Part shown: positions 9,202 through 17,408 of the stretch, one piece after another
Layout: each line of letters opens with the position of its first letter
How positions within the stretch are numbered: position 1 is the stretch's first letter
Origin: Mesonia sp.
Lineage (GTDB): Bacteria > Bacteroidota > Bacteroidia > Flavobacteriales > Flavobacteriaceae
Length of the DNA stretch: 42,408 nt
Assembly (NCBI GenBank): GCA_012964435.1
Contig: DTTX01000047.1
Span: 1,737-44,144, forward strand
Reading direction: 5' to 3'
Program-made: the position numbers and the translations under genes
The notes under the pieces: model-generated
What the model saw: the letters and a program-made list of their open reading frames with translations, nothing else
Database searches by the model: none
Told to the model about the DNA's origin: nothing

Positions 9202-9540
9202 TTAACTCACTTTTAAACCATTTTCTATTGAAGCTTCCGGTTGAATAATAGTGACCTCATCACCATTAACAGCGCCCATTAATAAACATTCGCTCATAAA
9301 ATTTGCAATTTGCTTTTTGGGGAAGTTCACGACCGCAATGGTTTGTTTTCCTAAAAGATCTTCTTTGGTATAACGTTTTGTTATTTGAGCTGAAGTTTTT
9401 CTAATTCCGATTTCTTCCCCAAAATCTATACGCAATTGGTAAGCCGGCTTTCGTGCTTTAGGAAAATCGTTAACCTCTATAATCGTTCCTACACGCATAT
9501 CTATTTTTACAAAGTCTTGCCAAGTAATCTCTTTTTCCAT
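9202..9540 (-). CDS. csaA: CsaA-type tRNA-binding / chaperone-like protein
   Basis: A 112-residue single-domain protein with the OB-fold tRNA-binding domain also found at the C-terminus of methionyl-tRNA synthetase. The N-terminal WQDFVKIDMRVGTIIEV and central ARKPAYQLRIDFGEEIGIRKTSAQI, then VVNFPKKQIANFMSECLLMG, fit CsaA, described in Bacillus as a secretion-related chaperone-like protein able to bind tRNA. The length is normal for the family. It is divergent from the thioredoxin-like gene at 9628 with an 87-base gap, and 120 bases upstream of the leucine-rich-repeat gene on the same strand. No terminator was seen between those two, so some read-through is possible. Confidence 0.88.
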   Translation of the reverse strand: MEKEITWQDFVKIDMRVGTIIEVNDFPKARKPAYQLRIDFGEEIGIRKTSAQITKRYTKEDLLGKQTIAVVNFPKKQIANFMSECLLMGAVNGDEVTIIQPEASIENGLKVS

Positions 9541-9627
9541 CCTTAAGTTTTCTATTGAACTTTAAAGCAGAAGCGCTTTAGAAATAATCCAAATTTTAGT
9601 ATTTTGTAATTCAAATTTAAAAATATA

Positions 9628-10191
9628 ATGGCAAGAACCTATTCCTTAGATATAGATCTGGGCACAAAAGCTCCAGAATTTGAACTTCGAGACAGCGTCA
9701 CCAATAACTTAGTTAACCTTTACGATATTAAAGGTGAAAAAGGTACGGTGGTGATGTTTATTTGCAATCACTGTCCGTTTGTAAAACACGTGAACGACGA
9801 GATCGTAAGACTTGCTAACGATTACCGCGTATTGGGCTTTGGTTTTGTAGCTATTTCTAGTAATGATGTAGAAAACTACCCGGAAGATCACCCTAAATTG
9901 ATGCACGAGAATGCCAGAAAACATAATTTCACCTTTCCGTATCTGTATGATGAAACGCAAGAAGTTGCCAAAGCTTATCAAGCAGCTTGCACACCAGATT
10001 TCTATGTTTTTGACGGAGAGTTAAAATTGGTTTATCACGGACAATTAGACGATTCTCGCCCTCAAAACGGAATTCCTGTAACCGGAAGAAGTATTCGTGA
10101 AGCTCTAGACGCCATTCTTAATAACAGAAAAGTAGCAGAGGTACAGAAACCTAGTTTGGGATGCGGGATTAAATGGAAACCTGAAAACTAA
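9628..10191 (+). CDS. Thioredoxin-fold (AhpC/TSA-like) redox protein
   Basis: A 187-residue cytoplasmic protein (no signal peptide) with a peroxiredoxin/TlpA-like thioredoxin fold. The N-terminal APEFELRD is the usual entry strand, and the active-site region FICNHCPFVKHV carries Cys46 and Cys49 in a CxxC arrangement rather than the single peroxidatic cysteine of classical peroxiredoxins. A third cysteine lies in AACTPDFYVFDG (the cis-proline region) and a fourth near the end in LGCGIKW. Such proteins are usually annotated as thioredoxin family or PRX-like. The substrate is unknown. It lies 102 bases upstream of a peroxiredoxin gene on the same strand, which suggests a role in thiol redox or peroxide defence. 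Confidence 0.85.
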   Translation: MARTYSLDIDLGTKAPEFELRDSVTNNLVNLYDIKGEKGTVVMFICNHCPFVKHVNDEIVRLANDYRVLGFGFVAISSNDVENYPEDHPKLMHENARKHNFTFPYLYDETQEVAKAYQAACTPDFYVFDGELKLVYHGQLDDSRPQNGIPVTGRSIREALDAILNNRKVAEVQKPSLGCGIKWKPEN

Positions 10192-10293
10192 GATAAGTTA
10201 AGCTTATGCTAAAGTAACTGAAAACAATGCTTCATTTTGAAAAGCTAGTGATATAATTTTTAAATTTATAATACTAATAAAAAATGTATTGAA

Positions 10294-10932
10294 ATGAGCA
10301 CTTTAAGATTAGGCGATACCGCCCCAAATTTTGATGCGGAAACTACCGAAGGAAAACTTAACTTTTACGATTATTTAGGAGATAGTTGGGGAGTTCTTTT
10401 TTCTCACCCATCAGATTATACTCCCGTTTGTACCACAGAATTAGGAACGGTAGCCAACTATAAACCAGAATTTGATAAGCGAAATACAAAAGTTATTGCG
10501 CTAAGCATCGACGATCTAGCCTCCCATAAAGGTTGGGTAAAAGACATTGAAGAGACTCAAAACGTAAAACTGAATTACCCGATTATTGCAGATGAAGATA
10601 AAAATGTATCTACTTTATACGATATGATTCATCCTGACGAAGATAATAAAGCAACGGTAAGATCGGTATTTATTATAAGTCCCGACAAAAAGGTGAAATT
10701 AACTTTAACCTACCCACCAAGTACCGGAAGAAATTTTGAAGAATTACTTCGGGTGATCGATTCTTTACAATTAACGGCTTACAAAAAAGTAGCCACTCCT
10801 GCCAATTGGAAACACGGAGAAGATGTAGTGATTAGTCCTTCAGTTTCTAATGAAGAAGCAGAAAAATTATTTCCGAAAGGTTTTAAAGAAATTAAGCCTT
10901 ACTTAAGAATGACATCGCAACCGGAAGATTAA
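10294..10932 (+). CDS. 1-Cys type (Prx6-like) peroxiredoxin
   Basis: This 212-residue protein matches the Prx6 subfamily in length and motifs. The active site SHPSDYTPVCTTELG gives the pattern P39-x3-T43-x2-C46, with Cys46 as peroxidatic cysteine. The TYPPSTGRNFEELLRVIDSLQ segment supplies the conserved arginine and the start of the C-terminal extension typical of Prx6, ending KEIKPYLRMT. No other cysteine is visible, so resolution must use an external thiol. It reduces hydrogen peroxide and organic peroxides in the cytoplasm. It follows the thioredoxin-like gene, which could be a functional partner, and ends at a 13-bp-stem terminator. Confidence 0.92.
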   Translation: MSTLRLGDTAPNFDAETTEGKLNFYDYLGDSWGVLFSHPSDYTPVCTTELGTVANYKPEFDKRNTKVIALSIDDLASHKGWVKDIEETQNVKLNYPIIADEDKNVSTLYDMIHPDEDNKATVRSVFIISPDKKVKLTLTYPPSTGRNFEELLRVIDSLQLTAYKKVATPANWKHGEDVVISPSVSNEEAEKLFPKGFKEIKPYLRMTSQPED

Positions 10933-10989
10933 TTTTTGATAAATATAGTGAGATTCTGAGCTTAATTCAGAATTTCATCCTGTTAAAAA

Positions 10990-11023
10990 TAAAAACCTCA
11001 AAGTGAAAACTTTGAGGTTTTTA
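10990..11023. terminator. Bidirectional hairpin terminator
   Basis: A 13-bp perfect stem, AAAAACCTCAAAG (10991-11003) and CTTTGAGGTTTTT (11010-11022) with a 6-base loop, has A runs on one side and T runs on the other. It sits between the convergent peroxiredoxin and PPIase genes and should stop transcripts from both. Confidence 0.9.
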
Positions 11024-11054
11024 TGTAAAGATTATTTTTCTTTAAGAGAAAAAA

Positions 11055-11987
11055 TTATTTAGCTTGAACCAATTCTACATCAAATACTAATGTTGCGTTT
11101 GGCGGAATTACACCACCGGCTCCTCGCTCACCGTAACCTAAATGTGAAGGAATCACAAAACTAGCCTCATCTCCTTCTGAAAGTAATAAAATTCCTTCGT
11201 CCCAACCGGCGATCACGTGACCTACACCAACAGGAAACTCAATAGGTTGATTTCTTTTAAAAGAAGAATCGAAAACGGTTCCATCAGTTAACTTTCCACG
11301 GTAGTGTACTTTTACCGGTTTTCCTTTTTCGGCCTGTTTCCCTTCTCCTTTTTTAGTGATTTTGTAATACAAACCACTATCGGTTTTAGTAAAACCTTCA
11401 GTAAGTTGAGCTAAAGCTTCTTCTTCTCTCTTTTTAGCTTCTGCTTCACGTTTTGCTTTTTCAGCATTAAAGGTTTCAAAAGCTTTTGCTCCGTCAAAAT
11501 TTTGAGCTTCTTCACCTACTCTTTCGATGCTTACGCTTTCCATTTTATCGCCTTGAGCAACTTTATTTACGACATCTTGTCCTTCAACCACTTCACCAAA
11601 AACAGTGTGTTTACCGTCTAACCAAGGGGTTTCTACGTGAGTGATAAAAAACTGGCTCCCGTTGGTTCCCGGCCCTGCATTGGCCATCGATAAAATACCA
11701 GGTTTATCATGTTTTAGTTCGGGATGAATTTCATCATCAAAATTATATCCGGGTCCGCCGGCTCCTGTACCATCAGGATCTCCACCTTGAATCATAAAAT
11801 CTGGGATCACTCGGTGAAACGATAAACCGTCGTAATAAGCTTCGCCTTCTTTTTTAGCGTCATTAGGCTGATTTCCTTCAGCTAAAGCCACAAAATTACC
11901 TACCGTTCCCGGAGTTTTATCGTGATGAAGTTTAACTACAATTTCTCCTTTTGAAGTATTAAATTTTGCGTATAATCCGTTTTCCAT
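11055..11987 (-). CDS. Cyclophilin-FKBP fusion peptidyl-prolyl isomerase
   Basis: A 310-residue protein with two unrelated prolyl isomerase domains. Residues about 5-160 are cyclophilin-type: [19 protein letters not shown], then [27 protein letters not shown], holding the catalytic arginine, glutamine and phenylalanine. A charged Lys/Glu/Ala-rich helix (about 168-200) links to an FKBP domain (about 205-310), with [31 protein letters not shown] and [24 protein letters not shown]. There is no signal peptide, so it should act in the cytoplasm on folding proteins. Dual-family immunophilins of this order are known from Flavobacterium relatives. A TATCTTTG box at 12011-12018 is a likely promoter. 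It is transcribed separately from recQ because a strong terminator lies between them. Confidence 0.93.
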   Translation of the reverse strand: MENGLYAKFNTSKGEIVVKLHHDKTPGTVGNFVALAEGNQPNDAKKEGEAYYDGLSFHRVIPDFMIQGGDPDGTGAGGPGYNFDDEIHPELKHDKPGILSMANAGPGTNGSQFFITHVETPWLDGKHTVFGEVVEGQDVVNKVAQGDKMESVSIERVGEEAQNFDGAKAFETFNAEKAKREAEAKKREEEALAQLTEGFTKTDSGLYYKITKKGEGKQAEKGKPVKVHYRGKLTDGTVFDSSFKRNQPIEFPVGVGHVIAGWDEGILLLSEGDEASFVIPSHLGYGERGAGGVIPPNATLVFDVELVQAK

Positions 11988-12010
11988 GTGTCTATTTTTT
12001 TCTGAAAGTA

Positions 12011-12018
12011 CAAAGATA
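12011..12018 (-). promoter_or_regulatory. Candidate promoter -7 box for the PPIase fusion gene
   Basis: The minus strand reads TATCTTTG, an exact TAnnTTTG match, 24 bases upstream of the ATG at 11987. A clear -33 TTG is not visible. Confidence 0.5.
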
Positions 12019-12052
12019 GAATTTCATCAGTCATCTTCCTAATGAAGATCAA

Positions 12053-12089
12053 GAAACAAAAAAACCGAATGCAAAAGCATTCGGTTTTC
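12053..12089 (-). terminator. Rho-independent terminator of recQ
   Basis: A 12-bp perfect stem, AAAACCGAATGC (12061-12072) and GCATTCGGTTTT (12077-12088), loop AAAA, with an extended T run on the minus strand, located 55 bases after the recQ stop. Confidence 0.88.
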
Positions 12090-12143
12090 TATCTATATTA
12101 ATAACTTATAATTCTAATTTGTCATCTTAATGAAATCAAAACA

Positions 12144-14339
12144 TTAATTAGCAACTTCACTTATAAACTTGATACGATATAAACGAATTTCTTCGTCTTC
12201 ATAATCGCCATCAAATTCTTCCATCGCTTCATCGATCTTATCGGTTTCTGCTTCTAAAAAATATTCGTGCAGCTCTTCTTGTTGATCTTCATCTAAAACC
12301 TCATCGACCCAATAATTAATATTCAACTTTGTACCGCTATACACGATCGCTTCCATCTCTTTTATAAAATCGGGCATTTCTAAACCTTTCGCGTTCGCGA
12401 TATCGGGTAAAGGTAATTTTCGATCTACACTTTGTATGATAAAAAGTTTTAAAGCACTATTGGCGCCCGTTGTTTTTACAACAAAATCGTCGGGACGCAT
12501 AATATCGTTCTCTTCTACATAGCGTGCAATGAGCTCAATAAAATCTTTCCCGAATTTTTTTGCTTTCCCTTCTCCTACTCCGTGAATATTGGCCAACTCA
12601 TCTTTAGTCACCGGATATTTAGTTGCCATATCTTCTAACGATGGATCTTGAAAAACCACAAATGGCGGAACATCTTTGCGCTTGGCAACTTTCTTACGAA
12701 GATCTTTGAGCATTTTCATAAGTTGCTCGTCGGTAGAGCCGCCACCACCTTTTTGCGCCGTCACAATATTGTCTTTAGATTCGCTGTCGTAAACGTGATC
12801 TTCGGTCATCATAAATGATGTGGGTGCTGCTAAATATTCTTCACCGGCCGGAGTTACTTTTATAATTCCGTAAGTTTCGATATCTTTTTTAAGCAGACCG
12901 GAAACTAAAACTTGTCGCAATAAAGCCATCCAGTAATTGGCTCCTTTTTCTTTTCCTTCACCAAAAAGCTCAATCTCGTCGGTTTTATGTGATTTTATTA
13001 AAGCGTTAGATTTACCAATAAGGGTATTTACAACTTCTTTCGCTTTATAAATTGCATTGGTTTCTTTCACCACCTTCAACAACAACTCGACATCTTCTTG
13101 TGCTTCGTGCTGTTTTTTAGGGTTTCGAACGTTATCATCCATATCTCCGCCATCACCGGTTTCTGTATCGAAATCTTCTCCAAAATAATGAAGTATGAAT
13201 TTTCTTCTAGAGATAGATGTTTCAGCAAACGCAACAACATCTTGTAGCAGCGCGTGACCAATTTCTTGCTCGGCCACAGGTTTACCACTCATAAACTTCT
13301 CTAGTTTCTCAATATCTTTATACGCATAATAGGCTAAACAATGTCCTTCACCACCATCACGACCGGCACGACCGGTTTCTTGATAGTAACTTTCTATACT
13401 TTTAGGGATATCGTGATGAATTACGAAGCGCACATCTGGTTTATCAATCCCCATACCGAAAGCAATCGTCGCAACAACAACATCAATATCTTCCATTAAG
13501 AACATATCTTGATGTTTAGCGCGCGATTTTGCATCTAAACCTGCGTGATACGGTACGGCTTTTATGCCGTTAACTTGTAAAGTTTGAGCAAGCTCTTCTA
13601 CTTTTTTTCGGCTTAAACAGTAGATTATTCCACTTTTACCAGAATTTTGCTTGACAAACCTAATAATATCTGCATCTACTTGTGCAGTTTTAGGCCTGAT
13701 CTCGTAGTATAAATTTGGACGATTGAAAGAAGCTTTAAAGGTTTTAGCATCGCTAATCCCCAAATTCTTTAAAATATCTTCTTGTACTTTTGGTGTCGCC
13801 GTCGCAGTAAGCGCGATGATTGGTATATTGTCACCAATTCGCTTTATAATTCTACGTAAATTTCTGTATTCTGGTCTAAAATCGTGCCCCCATTCACTAA
13901 TACAATGTGCTTCGTCGATCGCTAAAAAAGAAATATTTTGTTTTCTTAAAAAATCGACATTCTCATCTTTAGTTAAAGACTCCGGAGCTACATAAAGTAA
14001 TTTCGTAATTCCGTTAGAAATATCGGCTTTAACTTGTTTGATTTCTGTTTTGTTTAAAGAAGAATTGAGTACATGTGCAATACCGTGTTCAGAAGAGATG
14101 CTTCGAAGTGCATCTACTTGGTTCTTCATTAAAGCAATAAGTGGGGATACGACAATTGCAGTTCCATCTTTAATTAATGCGGGAAGTTGGTAACAGAGTG
14201 ATTTTCCTCCGCCGGTTGGCATAATCACAAATGTGTCTTTATTTGTAATAATGCTTTTAATAACATCTTCCTGCAGGCCTTTAAACTGGCTGAATCCAAA
14301 ATACTTTTTTAATTCTTGATGTAAATTGATTTCTGTCAA
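12144..14339 (-). CDS. recQ: ATP-dependent DNA helicase RecQ
   Basis: A 731-residue superfamily 2 helicase. Core motifs are clear: the Q-region FGFSQFKGLQ, Walker A PTGGGKS with Lys46, DEAH at 142-145 followed by the aromatic-rich CISEWGHDFRPEY loop, TATATP, and the motif V-VI region ATIAFGMGIDKPDVRFVIHHD and YYQETGRAGRDG. An RQC region follows, then an HRDC domain (about 540-620) and a C-terminal helical domain of about 100 residues. The zinc-site cysteines of E. coli RecQ are missing: the segment after ISRRKFILHYFGE reads MDDNVRNP where C-x2-C-x-NP is expected. The start is TTG at 14339; it gives the usual NLHQELKKYFGFS beginning and no ATG is nearby. It acts in recombination and repair. 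It is divergent from kdsD. Confidence 0.95.
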   Translation of the reverse strand: MTEINLHQELKKYFGFSQFKGLQEDVIKSIITNKDTFVIMPTGGGKSLCYQLPALIKDGTAIVVSPLIALMKNQVDALRSISSEHGIAHVLNSSLNKTEIKQVKADISNGITKLLYVAPESLTKDENVDFLRKQNISFLAIDEAHCISEWGHDFRPEYRNLRRIIKRIGDNIPIIALTATATPKVQEDILKNLGISDAKTFKASFNRPNLYYEIRPKTAQVDADIIRFVKQNSGKSGIIYCLSRKKVEELAQTLQVNGIKAVPYHAGLDAKSRAKHQDMFLMEDIDVVVATIAFGMGIDKPDVRFVIHHDIPKSIESYYQETGRAGRDGGEGHCLAYYAYKDIEKLEKFMSGKPVAEQEIGHALLQDVVAFAETSISRRKFILHYFGEDFDTETGDGGDMDDNVRNPKKQHEAQEDVELLLKVVKETNAIYKAKEVVNTLIGKSNALIKSHKTDEIELFGEGKEKGANYWMALLRQVLVSGLLKKDIETYGIIKVTPAGEEYLAAPTSFMMTEDHVYDSESKDNIVTAQKGGGGSTDEQLMKMLKDLRKKVAKRKDVPPFVVFQDPSLEDMATKYPVTKDELANIHGVGEGKAKKFGKDFIELIARYVEENDIMRPDDFVVKTTGANSALKLFIIQSVDRKLPLPDIANAKGLEMPDFIKEMEAIVYSGTKLNINYWVDEVLDEDQQEELHEYFLEAETDKIDEAMEEFDGDYEDEEIRLYRIKFISEVAN

Positions 14340-14367
14340 ACTGATAATTTAGTGTTACAATTTTACC

Positions 14368-14375
14368 TACCTTTG
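14368..14375 (+). promoter_or_regulatory. Candidate promoter -7 box for the kdsD-tatC operon
   Basis: TACCTTTG exactly matches TAnnTTTG and lies 57 bases before the ATG at 14433. A transcript starting just after it cannot include the upstream in-frame ATG at 14352, which supports the shorter kdsD start. Confidence 0.5.
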
Positions 14376-14432
14376 TCTATTCTAAAGATACATATTTCTT
14401 TAGGACTTACAAATTCAAATATTATAAAATTA

Positions 14433-15395
14433 ATGCTTCAAAACAATATATTATCGGTCGCAAAAGAAACAATTTCTAATGAGGCTCACGCGATTGAAGA
14501 ATTAATCAACTTATTAGACGACCAATTTACTCAAGCGGTCGAACACATTTATAACTCTAAAGGCAGGGTAATTATTACAGGTATTGGCAAAAGTGCTATT
14601 ATCGCTACAAAAATTGTTGCCACTTTAAATTCTACCGGAACTCCGGCGATCTTTATGCATGCAGCAGATGCTATTCACGGAGATCTAGGTACAATTTTGA
14701 AAGATGACACGGTAATCTGTATTTCTAAAAGCGGAAACACGCCTGAAATTAAAGTTCTTGTTCCGCTCATCAAAAATTTTGAAAATACGCTTATTGCGAT
14801 TACCGGTAACAAAGATTCTTTTTTAGGAAAGCAATCTGATTTTGTATTAAATGCGTATGTAGAAAAAGAAGCGTGTCCAAATAATTTGGCGCCAACCACA
14901 AGTACTACCGCACAATTAGTAATTGGTGATGCACTTGCGGTTTCTTTATTACACCTGCGAGGTTTTAGTAGTAAAGATTTTGCGAAATATCATCCCGGTG
15001 GTGCATTAGGTAAAAAACTTTATTTACGAGTTGGAGATATTACTAAAGAAAATCAACAACCAAAAGTAAACCCAGATACAGCTATAACCGATGTTATTGT
15101 TGAGATTTCTGAAAAAATGTTAGGTGTAACCGCCGTGATTGAAGAAGATAAGATCGTTGGGATTATAACCGATGGGGATTTACGAAGAATGCTTACGGCT
15201 AATAAAGATTTCACAAATCTTACCGCTAAAGATATTATGGGTAAACACCCTAAAGTTATTAGCAACAAAGCGATGGCTGTAGATGCAATGGAACTTATGG
15301 AAGAAAATGGCATCTCCCAATTACTGGCTGAAGAAAAAGGAAAATATGTAGGCGTTGTGCACCTTCATAATCTTATTAAAGAAGGAATTATTTAA
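14433..15395 (+). CDS. kdsD: D-arabinose-5-phosphate isomerase, KpsF/GutQ family
   Basis: A 320-residue protein in the length range of KdsD. It has an N-terminal SIS sugar-isomerase domain (about 35-180), with ITGIGKSAIIATKIVATLNSTGTPA, HAADAIHGDLG and ISKSGNTPEI, then LAPTTSTTAQLVIGDALA and AKYHPGGALGKKL. Two CBS domains fill the C-terminus (about 205-320). It converts ribulose-5-phosphate to arabinose-5-phosphate, the first step to Kdo for lipopolysaccharide. A longer frame begins at 14352, but its extra 27 residues are hydrophobic and unlike the family, and a promoter box falls inside it, so the ATG at 14433 is preferred. It is separated from tatC by a single base, so they form an operon. 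Confidence 0.92.
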   Translation: MLQNNILSVAKETISNEAHAIEELINLLDDQFTQAVEHIYNSKGRVIITGIGKSAIIATKIVATLNSTGTPAIFMHAADAIHGDLGTILKDDTVICISKSGNTPEIKVLVPLIKNFENTLIAITGNKDSFLGKQSDFVLNAYVEKEACPNNLAPTTSTTAQLVIGDALAVSLLHLRGFSSKDFAKYHPGGALGKKLYLRVGDITKENQQPKVNPDTAITDVIVEISEKMLGVTAVIEEDKIVGIITDGDLRRMLTANKDFTNLTAKDIMGKHPKVISNKAMAVDAMELMEENGISQLLAEEKGKYVGVVHLHNLIKEGII

Positions 15396-15396
15396 T

Positions 15397-16245
15397 ATGG
15401 CAAAAAAGAATAAAGTTAATCCGGATGAAATGTCTTTTCTCGATCATCTGGAAGAATTAAGATGGCATTTAATTAGAGCGACCATAGCCGTGGTAATTGC
15501 CGGTATCGCTGCTTTTATTGCTAAAGAATTTATTTTCGATGTAGTTCTATTAGGTCCAAAACAACCCGAGTTCATTACTTATCAAGTGTTATGTGATGTA
15601 GCAAAATCTATAGGATTAGATGAGAGTTTTTGTTATACAGAAATCCCTTTTTCTGTACAAAACAGAGAAATGGCCGGTCAATTTAGTATACATATGTGGA
15701 CGGCCATTACTGCCGGTTTCATTATTGCTTTTCCTTATATTTTATATGAATTCTGGAGATTTATTGCTCCGGCACTTCATGAGAACGAACGTAAAGCTTC
15801 ACGAGGTTTTATTGTAATCGCTTCACTTCTATTTTTTATTGGAGTATTGTTCGGTTACTATGTAATTTCGCCATTATCCATTAACTTTTTAGGTAGTTAC
15901 CAAGTAAGTGAAGAAGTCGTTAATGAGATCGATCTTTCCAGCTATATGGGCTTGATCAGAGCTTCTGCCTTAGCCAGCGGAATTGTTTTTGAGCTTCCAA
16001 TTATTATTTTCTTGCTCACTAAAATAGGATTGGTAACGCCAGAAATCTTAAAACAGTACAGAAAATTTGCTTTGGTGGGTATTTTAATTGTTTCTGCAAT
16101 TATTACTCCGCCAGACATTGCCAGCCAAATTGTAGTGGCTATACCCGTTCTAATTTTATACGAAATAAGTATTTTCATTTCTAGAATGGTCTTAAAAAAA
16201 GAAAGAAAAAAAGTAATTGAAGAGAAAAGTATCACTAAAAATTAA
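15397..16245 (+). CDS. tatC: Sec-independent protein translocase TatC
   Basis: A 282-residue inner-membrane protein. The N-terminus carries the TatC signature SFLDHLEELRWHLIRA just before the first helix. Hydrophobic helices lie near 28-46, 105-130, 145-170, 195-218, 225-245 and 247-268, fitting the six-helix family; the loop FWRFIAPALHENERKAS is also typical. TatC binds twin-arginine signal peptides and, with TatA, moves folded proteins across the inner membrane. The ATG at 15397 is used because the longer frame from 15355 overlaps kdsD and adds nothing TatC-like. TatA/TatB genes are not in the window. The gene lies between kdsD and an AhpD-like gene 7 bases downstream. Confidence 0.95.
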   Translation: MAKKNKVNPDEMSFLDHLEELRWHLIRATIAVVIAGIAAFIAKEFIFDVVLLGPKQPEFITYQVLCDVAKSIGLDESFCYTEIPFSVQNREMAGQFSIHMWTAITAGFIIAFPYILYEFWRFIAPALHENERKASRGFIVIASLLFFIGVLFGYYVISPLSINFLGSYQVSEEVVNEIDLSSYMGLIRASALASGIVFELPIIIFLLTKIGLVTPEILKQYRKFALVGILIVSAIITPPDIASQIVVAIPVLILYEISIFISRMVLKKERKKVIEEKSITKN

Positions 16246-16252
16246 GTAAACA

Positions 16253-16597
16253 ATGATCGATCAAGTAGATGAGTTTAACGCTTATCGCCAGAAGATGAAT
16301 GATAAAATTCTAGGGGAAAATAACAAAGTGCTTAAACGCATTTTTAACCTAGACACTAATGCTTTTGCGGAAGGAGCTTTAGATATTAAAACAAAAGAAT
16401 TATTAGGTTTAGTAGCATCTTTAGTGCTAAGATGTGACGACTGTGTTAAATATCATTTAGAGTCAAGCCATAAATCTGGAGTGACTAAAGACCAAGTGAT
16501 GGAAACCCTAAGTATTGGCACATTAATTGGAGGTACCATCGTGATCCCACACTTACGTAGAGCATACGAATATTGGGAAACCTTAGAAAGTAAATAA
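16253..16597 (+). CDS. AhpD-like carboxymuconolactone decarboxylase-family protein
   Basis: A 114-residue all-helical protein. Residues about 35-105 match the CMD/AhpD fold, with RCDDCVKYHLESSHKSGVTKDQVMETL holding a CxxC pair (near Cys61 and Cys64) and the downstream histidine of the AhpD-type redox site. These proteins are small disulfide reductases or thiol-based peroxidase partners; a decarboxylase role is unlikely given the CxxC motif. It is the third gene of the kdsD-tatC operon (7-base gap). The substrate is not known. A short hairpin at 16603-16623 follows. Confidence 0.82.
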   Translation: MIDQVDEFNAYRQKMNDKILGENNKVLKRIFNLDTNAFAEGALDIKTKELLGLVASLVLRCDDCVKYHLESSHKSGVTKDQVMETLSIGTLIGGTIVIPHLRRAYEYWETLESK

Positions 16598-16602
16598 TCG
16601 TT

Positions 16603-16629
16603 AGGGAGCTTTCTCGGCTCCCTTTCATT
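16603..16629 (+). terminator. Weak hairpin terminator after the kdsD-tatC-CMD operon
   Basis: A 7-bp stem AGGGAGC (16603-16609) and GCTCCCT (16617-16623) is followed by TTCATTT. The T tract is interrupted, so termination may be partial and some transcription could enter lptB. Confidence 0.5.
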
Positions 16630-16634
16630 TCATT

Positions 16635-16642
16635 TAAATTTG
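16635..16642 (+). promoter_or_regulatory. Candidate promoter -7 box for lptB
   Basis: TAAATTTG matches TAnnTTTG exactly, 10 bases before the ATG at 16653. It would give a very short leader, so the call is tentative. Confidence 0.35.
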
Positions 16643-16652
16643 CTATTAAAAT

Positions 16653-17396
16653 ATGATGAAGTTAAGAGCAGACAATCTTATAAAAGCCTATAAAGGAAGA
16701 AAAGTAGTAAAAGGTATTTCTGTAGAAGTAAACCAAGGTGAAATCGTAGGATTACTTGGTCCTAACGGAGCCGGAAAAACTACTTCTTTTTATATGATTG
16801 TTGGCCTCATTAAACCAAATAGCGGACATATTTACCTCGATAAAACAGACATTACCAAATTCCCGATGTACAAACGAGCCCAGAACGGAATTGGTTACCT
16901 GGCTCAAGAAGCATCAGTTTTTAGAAAGTTAAGTATTGAAGATAATATTATGAGCGTGCTTCAGCTCACCAAGCTTTCTAAAAAAGAACGTGAAATGAAG
17001 ATGGAAAGTCTTATCGAAGAATTTAGCTTAGGTCATATTCGTACCAACCGTGGTGATTTACTTTCGGGAGGTGAACGTCGTAGAACAGAAATTGCTCGTG
17101 CTTTAGCGACCGACCCTAAATTTATTTTGTTAGATGAACCTTTTGCCGGCGTAGACCCTGTGGCGGTAGAAGATATTCAGCGTATTGTTGCGCAATTAAA
17201 GGATAAAAACATTGGTATTCTTATTACCGATCACAACGTACAAGAAACCCTCGCCATTACTGATAGAACTTATTTGATGTTTGAAGGAAGTATCTTAAAA
17301 CACGGTCAACCGGAAGAACTTGCCGCAGACGAAATGGTACGTAAAGTGTACTTGGGGCAAAACTTCGAATTGCGTAAGAAAAAATTATTTCAGTAG
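16653..17396 (+). CDS. lptB: LPS export ABC transporter ATPase LptB
   Basis: A 247-residue ABC ATPase with no membrane segments. It shows Walker [10 protein letters not shown] (36-44), the LptB-type Q-loop region [21 protein letters not shown], signature LSGGE (137-141), Walker [13 protein letters not shown] with catalytic Glu162, and switch histidine in [10 protein letters not shown]. The phrase [13 protein letters not shown] and the C-terminal YLGQNFEL are typical of LptB. With LptF and LptG (not in this window) it powers extraction of lipopolysaccharide from the inner membrane. Two ATGs stand in tandem at 16653 and 16656, and either could be used. It converges with pssA, leaving only 12 bases between the stop codons. 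Confidence 0.93.
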   Translation: MMKLRADNLIKAYKGRKVVKGISVEVNQGEIVGLLGPNGAGKTTSFYMIVGLIKPNSGHIYLDKTDITKFPMYKRAQNGIGYLAQEASVFRKLSIEDNIMSVLQLTKLSKKEREMKMESLIEEFSLGHIRTNRGDLLSGGERRRTEIARALATDPKFILLDEPFAGVDPVAVEDIQRIVAQLKDKNIGILITDHNVQETLAITDRTYLMFEGSILKHGQPEELAADEMVRKVYLGQNFELRKKKLFQ

Positions 17397-17408
17397 AAAT
17401 ATAATCGG

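Noticed and set aside
13076-13288. Small frame within recQ
   Set aside because: A shadow of recQ in another frame, with no family features.
14352-14432. Longer kdsD start
   Set aside because: The added residues do not resemble the family, and a consensus -7 box lies inside this stretch.
15355-15396. Longer TatC start overlapping kdsD
   Set aside because: The 14 extra residues are kdsD coding sequence read in another frame; the ATG at 15397 gives the normal TatC N-terminus.
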